This document shows, piece by piece, positions 1 to 10,883 of a stretch of DNA of 64,000 nt. The notes under the pieces were generated by a model that had not been told where the DNA came from, made no database searches, and saw nothing but the letters and a program-made list of their open reading frames with translations. The position numbers and the translations under genes were made by a program. Position 1 is the stretch's first letter; each line of letters begins with the position of its first letter. The stretch is from Phytophthora colocasiae (taxonomy: Eukaryota > Oomycota > Peronosporomycetes > Peronosporales > Peronosporaceae), in the NCBI GenBank assembly GCA_018806915.1, contig JAGKQI010000103.1, positions 1,798,001-1,862,000 on the forward strand, written 5' to 3'.

Positions 1-216
1 GCCTTGTTCTTCTCTTCGAGATTCTGCAGCGTGTGGGGCTGGCGAGGGAGCGAGCGAGTGACGAGCTCCTCCATGTCGTTGCCGTGAGCAAAGCATCGCT
101 TGTTTGGCCGAGTAGATCAGCATGCAGACGACGCATGAAAACCGCGTGTGTCGACACAGGTTTCTGGGGCTTTCGCATGGCTAGCTGGAGCGCTGCTGCA
201 CGCGATGAGCGGCACT
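1..216 (-). pseudogene. piggyBac-like transposase C-terminal remnant (array unit 1, cut by window edge)
   Basis: This is the upstream part of the same remnant seen complete at 4783–5110. The minus strand encodes a stretch resembling the helix before the C-terminal zinc ribbon of piggyBac-like transposases, with a KPVSTHAVFMRRLHADLLG-type motif. The cysteine-rich end lies outside the window. It is out of frame with its continuation, so it is a dead fragment carried passively by the array. Confidence 0.45.
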
Positions 217-426
217 CAAGCCGGGCTTGATAGTGCAAGTCAGCGGAAGGAATCCGCTGACGATTGCGATAACGTCCCGTCCAAGGTGAGATGCCTTGGA
301 CGTGGAGCACCTGGAGCCGGGCTCCATGGTAGACCTTCGCGGCGCGAGCTCAGGGAGCTGCGCGAGTCTCAGTCCGGGACTGAGACGGGAAGTCTGCAGT
401 GCAGACACCGAGTGTCGAGACGTTAA

Positions 427-1124
427 ATGTCTTGACAGTACTGGTACTGGATTGCAGTACCAGAGGATGCGGTTGGAGAATCCGCCGACGTGTGCGTCGG
501 CGTTGACCGCACTTCCAACGATGAGTTGGAAGCGCTTCGCGCGGGACTTGTACGATGGGCGCATCGAACAAATTTGCATTTTCTAGGATATCGAGAGAGT
601 GGATCGCGAGACCGAGGAGTTGAAACAGCTCGTCGTCAATGGGATCACTGAGGGTGGTGACTCCCTCAGTGCGAAGACTAAGAAGCAGCGCTTCGAAGAG
701 CGGAGTTGGGACTCGTTGAGATCGAGCCCCTACTACGAAGCTCTGTGGGAGTACAAGGATGTACTCCTGGACGAGATCTCCTTCGGAGCTTCCGAAGGAT
801 AAGAGCGTACAGCACGAGATTGATCTCGTGCCGGGCACGAAGTACTGTGTTACACGGCAGTGGCCACTGCCGCGTAAACACGTGCAAGCGATCGACGAAT
901 TCTTTGAACGTCGTCGTCTTGCAGGTCAAGTGCGGGAGCCAAGTCCCCGCACAGTGCTCCCAACGTTCTGTGATGAAACCACAGGGCGGCTGGCGCATCG
1001 TTCGAGCGTATAACAAGTTGAATGATGCGACGATACCAGCGCAGACGCCGATACCGCGAAAGATGTTATCGTCGATTCGATGGCCTTGAGCACTATCTTC
1101 AGAGCTCTAGATCTGCATGATAGC
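427..1124 (+). pseudogene. Ty3/Gypsy reverse transcriptase N-terminal fragment, plus strand (unit 1)
   Basis: The plus strand encodes the region before and inside the fingers/palm of a Gypsy RT. The HEIDLVPGTKYCVTRQWPLP block at about 817–876 is the typical entry motif of Gypsy RT. It is followed by a K-x-x-G-G-W-R-I-V-R-A-Y-N-K-L-N-type block and then by ALDLHDS, where RT normally reads ALDL-x-DG-Y. There the coding sense stops and an opposite-strand RT begins. The catalytic YxDD box is absent. This copy also has frameshifts near 775–785 and 935–960 compared with the copies at 5494 and 10353. Confidence 0.75.
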
Positions 1125-3400
1125 TGAAGCAGGCTATCCTTGATGCGAGTGAACGCACTCTCGTGCTCAGCACGCCATACCCATTCGGTGTCCTTCTTAA
1201 GGAGATCCGTCAGTGGCCGAAGCCCAACTCAGCGTAATTTTCGCTGTACTTGTGCAAGTTGTTGGCCAAGTCCAGCCACTTACGCAAGTCCTTCTGGCTC
1301 AAGGAACCGGCCAGTCTACAATGGCCTTGACCTTTGCTGGATCAGCACGAAGGCCATGCTTCCCAATGAAGCACCCTAGGAAGGGAATTTCTTCCGCGCC
1401 AAAGATGCACTTATCCGCGTTGGCATACAACTTGTTCGTGCGCATGCACTCGAGCACAGCTCTTACGTGTCCCACGTGCACCTCGACGTCAGTCTTGCCG
1501 TGTTCGGCCTGACTGTGGACGAACACGTCGTCAAAATATGTTCGTGCAAAGCGCCCGTAGGGGCCGGATCAGTTGCGTCACTAGACGATTGAACGTGGCA
1601 GGTGCGTTCGAGAGCCCTTCGGGCATGACGAGCCACTCCCAGAGCATACCGCTCGGGGTGCTCACCGCTGTAAGCGGGATATCACTGGCTCGCATGAGCA
1701 GCTGATAGTAGCCATCGACTAAGTCGAGCGCACTATACATGGTGCAGCCCACCATGTTGTTCTGAAGAACATCCTTCCTAGGAATCGGCGTCTGCGCCGG
1801 AATCGTGGCAGCGTTAAGCTTGTTGAAAGCGTGAACGATACGCCACTTGCCATTTGGCTTTCTGACACAGAACGTTGGGGCGGAGTGCGGAGACTTGCTC
1901 TCGCGCACAAGACCCGCAGTGCGTGCTTCGCACGGAAGAAGGCGTCAATGATCTCGCATTGCTCTTTGGGAAGAGGCCACTGTCGGGTCACGCAGTATTT
2001 AGTTCCGGGAACTAAGTCGATCTCGTGACGAACGCCTCGGTCAGGAGGCAGGCCACTCAGTGGTTCCTTCGAGACAACGTCTCCATATTCCTTCAGCAAG
2101 GGAGTAGAAGGGATCCGAGGGATTCTTGAGGATCTCCGATCCACTCCCTGGCGTTCAACGCCTTCTTGACCTTCGGCCAAGACGGACTCCGTCAACGAGG
2201 GACGATGTGTTTAACTCTTCTTCAGGTCGAACGATGACCACTTCGGCGAGTTCGCCAGCCTTCAAAGGCATCACCAAAGTCGGCGAACGACATCTCCGCT
2301 AACTCAAGGAGTTTGCCGACACTCGGCAGTCTGTCCAGCTGGACACTGCCTTCCCCGGCACTGTCGTCCACTCCGTCGACCAGAGTGTATAGCCGTCCAC
2401 AGCCCTCCTGTGACGTCGGCACTCGACTTCACGGATGACTCAGACGCAGAGCGTCTCGCCCAAAGGGCCTTACGACGTCGTCGTCTCAGGCCGACGAACG
2501 TCCATTCGACGGGGTACGTGCCGTCGCACAAGTTTCGGCCTCTCTCGGCCCAGTGTCAGAGATACTCAGTGACTGGCTCGGTCTACCGCCGACGTCAGCC
2601 TAGGCGGAGTACGTGCCGCCCCACAGGGGTTACGTGAGCTTTGGCCTCGCACGTTGACTCACTGTAAACCACAGCTACGCGCATAACAGGACTGCGGTCC
2701 TCGCACTCGGTGCAAAGGTCCACTAACTCGGACACGCCGACATCAAGCATCATAGCCGACTCGGCTCGATGCTCGCGCCAATAGCGCTTCTGCTTCCTAG
2801 CAGAGGTGGGTTCATGACTCGCCAAAGCCCCACTAGGAGAGAAGTGCGTAGCACCTAAGGTCTTCGACCTCCAATCGATCCATGGCTCGTGACGCTCCAG
2901 CCACGCCATACCAAGGATGAGGTCGTTCCTCGAATCCAGGTCCAAGACCAAGCAGCGTTCCACGCTATCGAAGTCTAAGAACTTCAGCTGCAGGTCCATG
3001 GGGACCTTGGCCACCGTGACACGGACGCCCGTCGCTAGACGGACTGTGACGGTGTCACCTCTTCGCGCTCGAAGCGCCTCAGCATATTGCTGGCTACCCT
3101 CAACGGTGGAGCGTCTGACGTAGTTGCCAGACGCCCCCGAATCGATCAACACGATCCACGGCTTCTCAAAGCCCTTCACGTCCACTCTGGACGACCAGCA
3201 AGCCCTGCTTGCTCACGTTCCGTGTTCAAGAGCACGGAGCTCTTCGGGCTGAGCCTCAGTGCCTCTCACGCACTGCAAACTCAGTTCTTCCCAGTAGACC
3301 GCCCTGCGTCTACTGGGAGCCGGCGTTTCGCAGAGCCCGAGACGGGACCCGCGGCAGGGTTACGGCCATTCTGGCCTGCGCGCTCTTTTGCGCAGAGGAC
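1125..3400 (-). pseudogene. Ty3/Gypsy protease–RT, truncated and frameshifted (unit 1)
   Basis: Read on the minus strand from about 3400 to 1125, this segment encodes an aspartic protease with the DSGAS active-site motif near 3150 and the downstream DLILGMAWL motif, then an RT with the HEIDLVPGTKY, RKPNGKWRIV, SALDLVDGYYQLLM and YFDD-type motifs. It ends just after the RT thumb (an AFTRIKDSLLQ-like block), so RNase H and integrase are missing. Several single-base differences break it into pieces, for example around 1528, 1915–1925 and 2190–2600. Compare with the open copy at 18061–20360. Confidence 0.8.
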
Positions 3401-4356
3401 AGTTGGGCCTCAGGTGTGTGGGACTGCCACACGTGTAGCACCGGCGGGTGCTCATGCGCTGCACCGCAGCTCGTAGCTCGGCTACTTCGTCTTCAGCATA
3501 GCTGAGGTCCATGGGCTCAGGTCCCCCGGACTCCGTGCTGTTAGCACCGACCCTTGACAACTTAAAGTTGTGTTCGGCATTCAATGCCACGCTGACAGCG
3601 TCCTCGAAGTTACGAGGGTTCTGACGGAATGTCTCCGTCCTGGCCACGCCAGCTCGCAAACCTTCCATGAAGACGGTCACAGCGACCACCTCAGGTAGAG
3701 GGTCGGCAGCCATGCCGGCGATGAGCGTGCGCAGCTCTTGGACATAGTCCACCAGATCCTTCTTGCCCTGTCGGCAAGCAAGGAAGCGTGACCGCACGCG
3801 ATACGCCTGGTTAGGCGGAGCAAACACTTGCGTAAGCTTGGCCTTAAGCTCACCCCAAAGTGGGGAAGGCCATTTCTACCGACGTCCCAGACGTCAAGGC
3901 CCATTCTCGTGCTCGCCCTTCGAGCTTAGAGATGGCGAACGCCACACGTTGGCCTTCCAACTGGAGCATAGCGGCCCCCATGGCCATTTCGACCTCTCGG
4001 GTCCATAACAGGAGGTTCTCTCCCTCCTGCCCGTGGAAGGTCTTCACGCTGAGCGTGACGGGTTTAGCTCTCGGTGCAGGAGTAGCCCCTTTACATTTCG
4101 TTGAATGTGCTCGACGAGAGCGTTCTCATACGAGGCAAATGCCTCGAGGCGCGCGTTGACGGCCTCCGGTCCTAAGGTGCGCCATACCTTCAGGGCCCAG
4201 CAAGGACGTAAGCTTGTTAAGCGTGTCCTGCTGACTCGGAGTCAAGTGAGCGTATGCTTCTTGCTCCATTCTCACAGAGAAACAGTCTTCAACGCAGGAG
4301 TTGGATTGACTACTAGTGCTACCAGATGCAGCGGGTTGCGTGGGTGTGCACGGCAC
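3360..4356 (-). pseudogene. Ty3/Gypsy gag with CCHC zinc knuckle (unit 1)
   Basis: The minus strand encodes a retrotransposon gag: an N-terminal helical segment beginning at an [18 protein letters not shown] start near 4270, a central gag domain with WTREVEMAM and FLACRQGKKDLVDYV-type motifs, and a C-terminal zinc knuckle of the form C-x2-C-x4-H-x4-C near 3400–3440 (CYTCGSPTHLRPNC). The frame changes near 3855 and between 4130 and 4200. Gag would package the element's RNA. Here it is separated from a truncated pol and has no intact partner in the unit. Confidence 0.8.
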
Positions 4357-4734
4357 AGAGGAAGTTTAGTTGACTCGCAGAGTCCTGCTTGCACGGCACT
4401 CAGCCTTCGGTTCTATACAAGAACCAAGTAGTCCACTAACATACGGGACTCACACAATCAGTGTCCCTATAATAAAGGAACTAACACTAATTTTGCAAAA
4501 TGCAAACTGATTTTATTGACTTTATTGTCTAATCCTAATGTAATGGATTTAGTATATAACATACTAAATCCTAATCAAATGTAATGTGTGGCTCTGAGCT
4601 AACTGCCATCAAATGGCTACATATGTGACACGTGAGAAACACGATGTGTCATACACAGATCTGTGACGTGTGATAGTCGGTGTATACCACACCAACTGTA
4701 GCCAAGGCGCGCAGCGCCGTGTAACCCCGTTACA
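4327..4734 (-). repeat. LTR-like 5' end of the minus-strand Gypsy element (unit 1)
   Basis: On the minus strand the segment starts TGTAACGGGGTTACA and runs to about TGCTGCA just before gag, with the TG...CA ends expected of an LTR. A TTTATTATAGGGA sequence inside could be a TATA box. The corresponding 3' LTR is missing because the element is truncated in RT, so the inner boundary is inferred, not proven by a paired LTR. Confidence 0.5.
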
Positions 4735-4782
4735 GCTGCCGTGATCAAGACGCCGGGCCTTGTTGCACAGCGACACTCTGCC

Positions 4783-5110
4783 TCACTTGGCACATGAGCA
4801 GGCCGCACAGAAGTAGCTTGTTTTAAAACTGCGCACTCCAGGGCCAGCATACGCCGAGCACACCTTGCAGAGCCATTTGCGGTTCTTTATCTTGGCCTTG
4901 TTCTTCTCTTCGAGATTCTGCAGCGTGTGGGGCTGGCGAGGGAGCGAGCGAGTGACGAGCTCCTCCATGTCGTTGCCGTGAGCAAAGCATCGCTTGTTTG
5001 GCCGAGTAGATCAGCATGCAGACGACGCATGAAAACCGCGTGTGTCGACACAGGTTTCTGGGGCTTTCGCATGGCTAGCTGGAGCGCTGCTGCACGCGAT
5101 GAGCGGCACT
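4783..5110 (-). pseudogene. piggyBac-like transposase C-terminal zinc ribbon, remnant (unit 1/2 boundary)
   Basis: The minus strand ends in a cysteine-rich tail, CKVCSAYAGPG...FKTSYFCAACS, which matches the C-terminal zinc ribbon of piggyBac-like (DDE_Tnp_1_7) transposases. Upstream, in another frame, lies a FMRRLHADLLG-type segment that normally precedes this tail. The catalytic domain is absent. A related but distinct tail occurs at 27593–27805. The remnant sits between the Gypsy LTR-like end and the plus-strand RT fragment, so it marks material captured before the array was amplified. Confidence 0.5.
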
Positions 5111-5292
5111 CAAGCCGGGCTTGATAGTGCGAGTCAGCGGAAGGAATCCGCTGACGATTGCGATAACGTCCCGTCCAAGGTGAGATGCCTTGGACGTGGA
5201 GCACCTGGAGCCGGGCTCCATGGTAGACCTTCGCGGCGCGAGCTCAGGGAGCTGCGCGAGTCTCAGTCCGGGACTGAGACGGGAAGTCTGCA

Positions 5293-6024
5293 GTGCAGAC
5301 ACCGAGTGTCGAGACGTTAAATGTCTTGACACGTACTGGTACTGGATTGCAGTACCAGAGGATGCGGTTGGAGAATCCGCCGACGTGTGCGTCGGCGTTG
5401 ACCGCACTTCCAACGATGAGTTGGAAGCGCTTCGCGCGGGACTTGTACGATGGGCGCATCGAACAAATTTGCATTTTCTAGGATATCGAGAGAGTGGATC
5501 GCGAGACCGAGGAGTTGAAACAGCTCGTCGTCAATGGGATCACTGAGGGTGGTGACTCCCTCAGTGCGAAGACTAAGAAGCAGCGCTTCGAAGAGCGGAG
5601 TTGGGACTCGTTGAGATCGAGCCCCTACTACGAAGCTCTGCGGGAGTACAAGGATGTACTCCCGGACGAGATTCCTTCGGAGCTTCCGAAGGATAAGAGC
5701 GTACAGCACGAGATTGATCTCGTGCCGGGCACGAAGTACTGTTTTACACGGCAGTGGCCACTGCCGCGTAAACACGTGCAAGCGATCGACGAATTCTTTG
5801 AACGTCGTCGTCTTGCAGGTCAAGTGCGGGAGTCAAAGTCCCCGCACAGTGCCCCAACGTTCTGTGTGATGAAACCACAGGGCGGCTGGCGCATCGTTCG
5901 AGCGTATAACAAGTTGAATGATGCGACGATACCAGCGCAGACGCCGATACCGCGAAAAGATGTTATCGTCGATTCGATGGTCTTGAGCACTATCTTCAGA
6001 GCTCTAGATCTGCATGATAGCTGA
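5293..6024 (+). pseudogene. Ty3/Gypsy RT N-terminal fragment, plus strand (unit 2)
   Basis: From 5494 the frame is open for 176 codons and contains the HEIDLVPGTKY, VRESKSPHSAPTFCVMK and GGWRIVRAYNKLN motifs of Gypsy RT. Upstream, 5293–5481 is in the same frame (an MSWKRFARDLYDGRIEQIC-like segment) but is separated by a TAG stop. The protein ends abruptly at ALDLHDS-stop at 6024, the point where minus-strand RT sequence starts. Its palm motif YxDD is therefore missing and the fragment cannot be an active RT. Confidence 0.78.
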
Positions 6025-8315
6025 AGCAGGCTATCCTTGATGCGAGTGAACGCACTCTCGTGCTCAGCACGCCATACCCATTCGGTGTCCTTCTTAAGGA
6101 GATCCGTCAGTGGCCGAGCCAACTCAGCGTAATTTTCGCTGTACTTGTGCAAGTTGTTGGCCAAGTCCAGCCACTTACGCAAGTCCTTCTGGCTCAAGGG
6201 AACCGGCCAGTCTACAATGGCCTTGACCTTTGCTGGATCAGCACGATGGCCATGCTTCCCAATGAAGCACCCTAGGAAGGAAATTTCTTCCGCGCCAAAG
6301 ACGCACTTATCCGCGTTGGCATACAACTTGTTCGTGCGCATGCACTCGAGCACAGCTCTTACGTGTCCCACGTGCACCTCGACGTCAGTCTTGCCGTGTT
6401 CGGCCTGACTGTGGACGAACACGTCGTCAAAATATGTCTGTGCAAAGGCCCGTAGGGGCCGGATCAGTTGCGTCACTAGACGATTGAACGTGGCAGGTGC
6501 GTTCGAGAGCCCTTCGGGCATGACGAGCCACTCCCAGAGCATACCGCTCGGGGTGCTCACCGCTGTAAGCGGGATATCACTGGCTCGCATGAGCAGCTGA
6601 TAGTAGCCATCGACTAAGTCGAGCGCACTATACATGGTGCAGCCCACCATGTTGTTCTGAAGAACATCCTTCCTAGGAATCGGCGTCTGCGCCGGAATCG
6701 TGGCAGCGTTAAGCTTGTTGAAAGCGTGAACGATACGCCACTTGCCATTTGGCTTTCTGACACAGAACGTTGGGGCGGAGTGCGGAGACTTGCTCTCGCG
6801 CACAAGACCCGCAGCGTGCTTCGCACGGAAGAAGGCGTCAATGATCTCGCATTGCTCTTTGGGAAGAGGCCACTGTCGGGTCACGCAGTATTTAGTTCCG
6901 GGAACTAAGTCGATCTCGTGACGAACGCCTCGGTCAGAGGCAGGCCACTCGGTGGTTCCTTCAGAGACAACGTCTCCATATTCCTTCAGCAAGGAGTAGA
7001 AGGGATCCGAGGATTCTTGAGGATCTCCGATCCACTCCTGGCGTTCAACGCCTTCTTGACCTCGGCCAAGACGGACTCGTCAACGAGGGACGATGTGTTT
7101 AACTCTTCTTCAGGTCGAACGATGACCACTTCGGCGAGTTCGCCAGCCTTCAAGGCATCACCAAAGTCGGCGAACGACATCTCCGCTAACTCAAGGAGTT
7201 TGCCGACACTCGGCAGTCTGTCCAGCTGGACACTGCCTTCGGCACTGTCGTCCACTCCGTCGACCAGAGTGTATAGCTGTCCACAGCCCTCCTGTGCGTC
7301 GGCACTCGACTTCACGGATGACTCAGACGCAGAGCGTCTCGCCCAAAGGGCCTTACGACGTCGTCGTCTAGCCGACGAACGTCCATTCGACGGGGTACGT
7401 GCCGTCGCACAAGTTTCGGCCTCTCTCGGCCCAGTGTCAGAGATACTCAGTGACTGGCTCGGTCTACCGCCGACGTCACTAGGCGGAGTACGTGCCGCCC
7501 ACAGGGGTTACGTGAGCTTTGCCCACACGTTGACTCACTGTCAACCAGCGCTACGCGCTTAACAGGACTGCGGTCCTCGCACTCGGTGCTGTCCACTAAC
7601 TCGGACACGCCGACTTCCAGCATCATAGCCGACTCGGCTCGATGCTCGCGCCAATAGCGCTTCTGCTTCAGCAGAGGTGGGTTCATGACTCGCCAAAGCC
7701 CCACTAGGAGAGAAGTGCGTAGCACCTAAGGTCTTCGACCTCCAATCGATCCATGGCTCGTGACGCTCCAGCCACGCCATACCAAGGATGAGGTCGTTCC
7801 TCGAATCCAGGTCCAAGACCAAGCAGCGTTCCACGCTATCGAAGTCTAAGAACTTCAGCTGCAGGTCCATGGGGACCTTGGCCACCGTGACACGGACGCC
7901 CGTCGCTAGACGGACTGTGACGGTGTCACCTCTTCGCGCTCGAAGCTCCTCAGCATATTGCTGGCTACCTCGAACGGTGGAGCGTCTGACGTAGTTGCCA
8001 GACGCCCCGAATCGATCAACACGATCCACGGCTTCAGCCCTTCACGTCCACCTGGACGACCAGCAATCCCTGCTTGCTCACACGTTCCGTGTTCAAGAGC
8101 ACGGAGCTCTTCGGGGCTGAGCCCCAGTGCCTCTCACGCACTGCAAACTCAGTTCTTCCCCAGTAGACCGCCCCGCGTCTACTGGGAGCCGGCGTTTCCC
8201 TGGGCAGAGCCCGAGACGGGACCCACGGCAGGGTTACGGCCATTCTGGCCTGCGCGCTCTTTTGCGCAGAGGACAGTTGGGCCTCAGGTGTGTGGGACTG
8301 CCACACGTGTAGCAC
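6025..8315 (-). pseudogene. Ty3/Gypsy protease–RT, frameshifted (unit 2)
   Basis: The RT part is open from about 6992 down to the junction at 6025 and carries all RT motifs up to the thumb, with the catalytic YFDD at about 6440. The protease (DSGAS region degraded to RFGASGNYVRR near 8010) and the linker between protease and RT are split by single-base indels around 7010, 7315, 7560 and 8030. Beyond 6025 the reading frame runs on into antisense of the plus-strand RT fragment without meaning. Confidence 0.8.
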
Positions 8316-9265
8316 CAGCGGGTGCTCATGCGCTGCACCGCAGCTCGTAGCTCGGCTACTTCGTCTTCAGCATAGCTGAGGTCCATGGGCTCAGGTCCCC
8401 CGGACTCCGTGCTGTTAGCACCGACCCTTGACAACTTAAAGTTGTGTTCGGCATTAAACGCCACGCTGACAGCGTCCTCGAAGTTACGAGGGTTCTGACG
8501 GAATGTCTCCGTCCTGGCCACGCCAGCTCGCAAACCTTCCATGAAGACGGTCACAGCGACCACCTCAGGTAGAGGGTCGGCAGCCATGCCGGCGATGAGC
8601 GTGCGCAGCTCTTGGACATAGTCCACCAGATCCTTCTTGCCCTGTCGGCAAGCAAGGAAGCGTGACCGCACGCGATACGCCTGGTTAGGGCGGAGCAAAC
8701 ACTTGCGTAAGCTTGGCCTTAAGCTCACCCCAAAGTGAAGGCCATTTCTGCCGACGTCCCAGACGTCAAGGCCCATTCTCGTGCTCGCCCTTCGAGCTTA
8801 GAGATGGCGAACGCCACACGTTGGCCTTCCAACTGGAGCATAGCGGCCCCCATGGCCATTTCGACCTCTCGGGTCCATAACAGGAGGTTCTCCCTCCTGC
8901 CCGTGGAAGGTCTTCACGCTGAGCGTGACGGGTTTAGCTCTCGGTGCAGGAGTAGCCCCTTTACATTTCGTTGAATGTGCTCGACGAGAGCGTTCTCATA
9001 CGAGGCAAATGCCTCGAGGCGCGCGTTGACGGCCTCCGGTCCTAAGGTGCGCCATACCTTCAGGGCCCAGCAAGGACGTAAGCTTGTTAAGCGTGTCCTG
9101 CTGACTCGGAGTCAAGTGAGCGTATGCTTCTTGCTCCATTCTCACAGAGAAACAGTCTTCAACGCAGGAGTTGGATTGACTACTAGTGCTACCAGATGCA
9201 GCGGGGTTGCGTGGGTGTGCACGGCACAGAGGAAGTTTAGTTGACTCGTAGAGTCCTGCTTGCAC
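8234..9265 (-). pseudogene. Ty3/Gypsy gag (unit 2)
   Basis: This copy of gag reads through from about 8776 to 8234 and includes the FLACRQGKKDLVDYVQ motif and the C-x2-C-x4-H-x4-C knuckle (here CYTCGSPTHLRPNC preceded by TRW). The N-terminal third, 9265–8996, is in another frame. Gag and pol frames overlap by about 80 bases at the 3' end of gag, the usual place for programmed frameshifting in Gypsy elements. Confidence 0.8.
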
Positions 9266-9595
9266 GGCACTAGCCTTCGGTTCTATACAAGAACCAAGTA
9301 GTCCACTAAATACGGGACTCCCACAATCAGTGTCCCTATAATAAAGGAACTAACACTAATTATGTAAAATGCAAACTGATTTTTATTGACTTTATTGCCC
9401 TAATCCTAAATGTAATGGATTTAGTATATAACATACTAAATCCTAATCAAATGTAATGTGTGGCTCTGAGCTAACTGCCATCAAATGGCTACATATGTGA
9501 CACGTGAGAAACACGATGTGTCATACACGTGTGATAGTCGGTGTATACCACACCAACTGTAGCCAAGGCGCGCAGCGCCGTGTAACCCCGTTACA
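9197..9595 (-). repeat. LTR-like 5' end of the minus-strand Gypsy element (unit 2)
   Basis: Same TG...CA-bounded segment as at 4327–4734, with small indels. It is followed at 9596 by the same captured sequence that leads into the piggyBac-like tail. Confidence 0.5.
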
Positions 9596-9643
9596 GCTGC
9601 CGTGATCAAGACGCCGGGCCTTGTTGCACAGCGACACTCTGCC

Positions 9644-9971
9644 TCACTTGGCACATGAGCAGGCCGCACAGAAGTAGCTTGTTTTAAAACTGCGCACTCC
9701 AGGGCCAGCATACGCCGAGCACACCTTGCAGAGCCATTTGCGGTTCTTTATCTTGGCCTTGTTCTTCTCTTCGAGATTCTGCAGCGTGTGGGGCTGGCGA
9801 GGGAGCGAGCGAGTGACGAGCTCCTCCATGTCGTTGCCGTGAGCAAAGCATCGCTTGTTTGGCCGAGTAGATCAGCATGCAGACGACGCATGAAAACCGC
9901 GTGTGTCGACACAGGTTTCTGGGGCTTTCGCATGGCTAGCTGGAGCGCTGCTGCACGCGATGAGCGGCACT
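9644..9971 (-). pseudogene. piggyBac-like transposase C-terminal zinc ribbon, remnant (unit 2/3 boundary)
   Basis: Near-identical copy of the remnant at 4783–5110, with the CKVCS...SYFCAACS cysteine pattern at about 9660–9740 and the same frame break before it. It shows that the fragment is part of the amplified unit rather than an independent insertion. Confidence 0.5.
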
Positions 9972-10151
9972 CAAGCCGGGCTTGATAGTGCGAGTCAGCG
10001 GAAGGAATCCGCTGACGATTGCGATAACGTCCCGTCCAAGGTGAGATGCCTTGACGTGGAGCACCTGGAGCCGGGCCCATGGTAGACCTTCGCGGCGCGA
10101 GCTCAGGGAGCTGCGCGAGTCTCAGTCCGGGACTGAGACGGGAAGTCTGCA

Positions 10152-10883
10152 GTGCAGACACCGAGTGTCGAGACGTTAAATGTCTTGACACGTACTGGTA
10201 CTGGATTGCAGTACCAGAGGATGCGGTTGGAGAATCCGCCGACGTGTGCGTCGGCGTTGACCGCACTTCCAACGATGAGTTGGAAGCGCTTCGCGCGGGA
10301 CTTGTACGATGGGCGCATCGAACAAATTTGCATTTTCTAGGATATCGAGAGAGTGGATCGCGAGACCGAGGAGTTGAAACAGCTCGTCGTCAATGGGATC
10401 ACTGAGGGTGGTGACTCCCTCAGTGCGAAGACTAAGAAGCAGCGCTTCGAAGAGCGGAGTTGGGACTCGTTGAGATCGAGCCCCTACTACGAAGCTCTGC
10501 GGGAGTACAAGGATGTACTCCCGGACGAGATTCCTTCGGAGCTTCCGAAGGATAAGAGCGTACAGCACGAGATTGATCTCGTGCCGGGCACGAAGTACTG
10601 TGTTACACGGCAGTGGCCACTGCCGCGTAAACACGTGCAAGCGATCGACGAATTCTTTGAACGTCGTCGTCTTGCAGGTCAAGTGCGGGAGTCAAAGTCC
10701 CCGCACAGTGCCCAGACGTTCTGTGTGATGAAACCACAGGGCGGCTGGCGCATCGTTCGAGCGTATAACAAGTTGAATGATGCGACGATACCAGCGCAGA
10801 CGCCGATACCGCGAAAAGATGTTATCGTCGATTCGATGGCCTTGAGCACTATCTTCAGAGCTCTAGATCTGCATGATAGCTGA
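10152..10883 (+). pseudogene. Ty3/Gypsy RT N-terminal fragment, plus strand (unit 3)
   Basis: Open from 10353 to 10883 (176 codons) with the same motifs and the same end point as unit 2. It differs from unit 2 by a few substitutions, for example CVTRQWP in place of CFTRQWP. Confidence 0.78.

Noticed and set aside
181..586. Overlapping frames on both strands at the start of each composite unit that look like possible small genes
   Set aside because: They repeat with every unit, change frame between copies by single-base indels, start mostly at non-ATG codons and show no domain; they are by-products of the GC-rich repeat.
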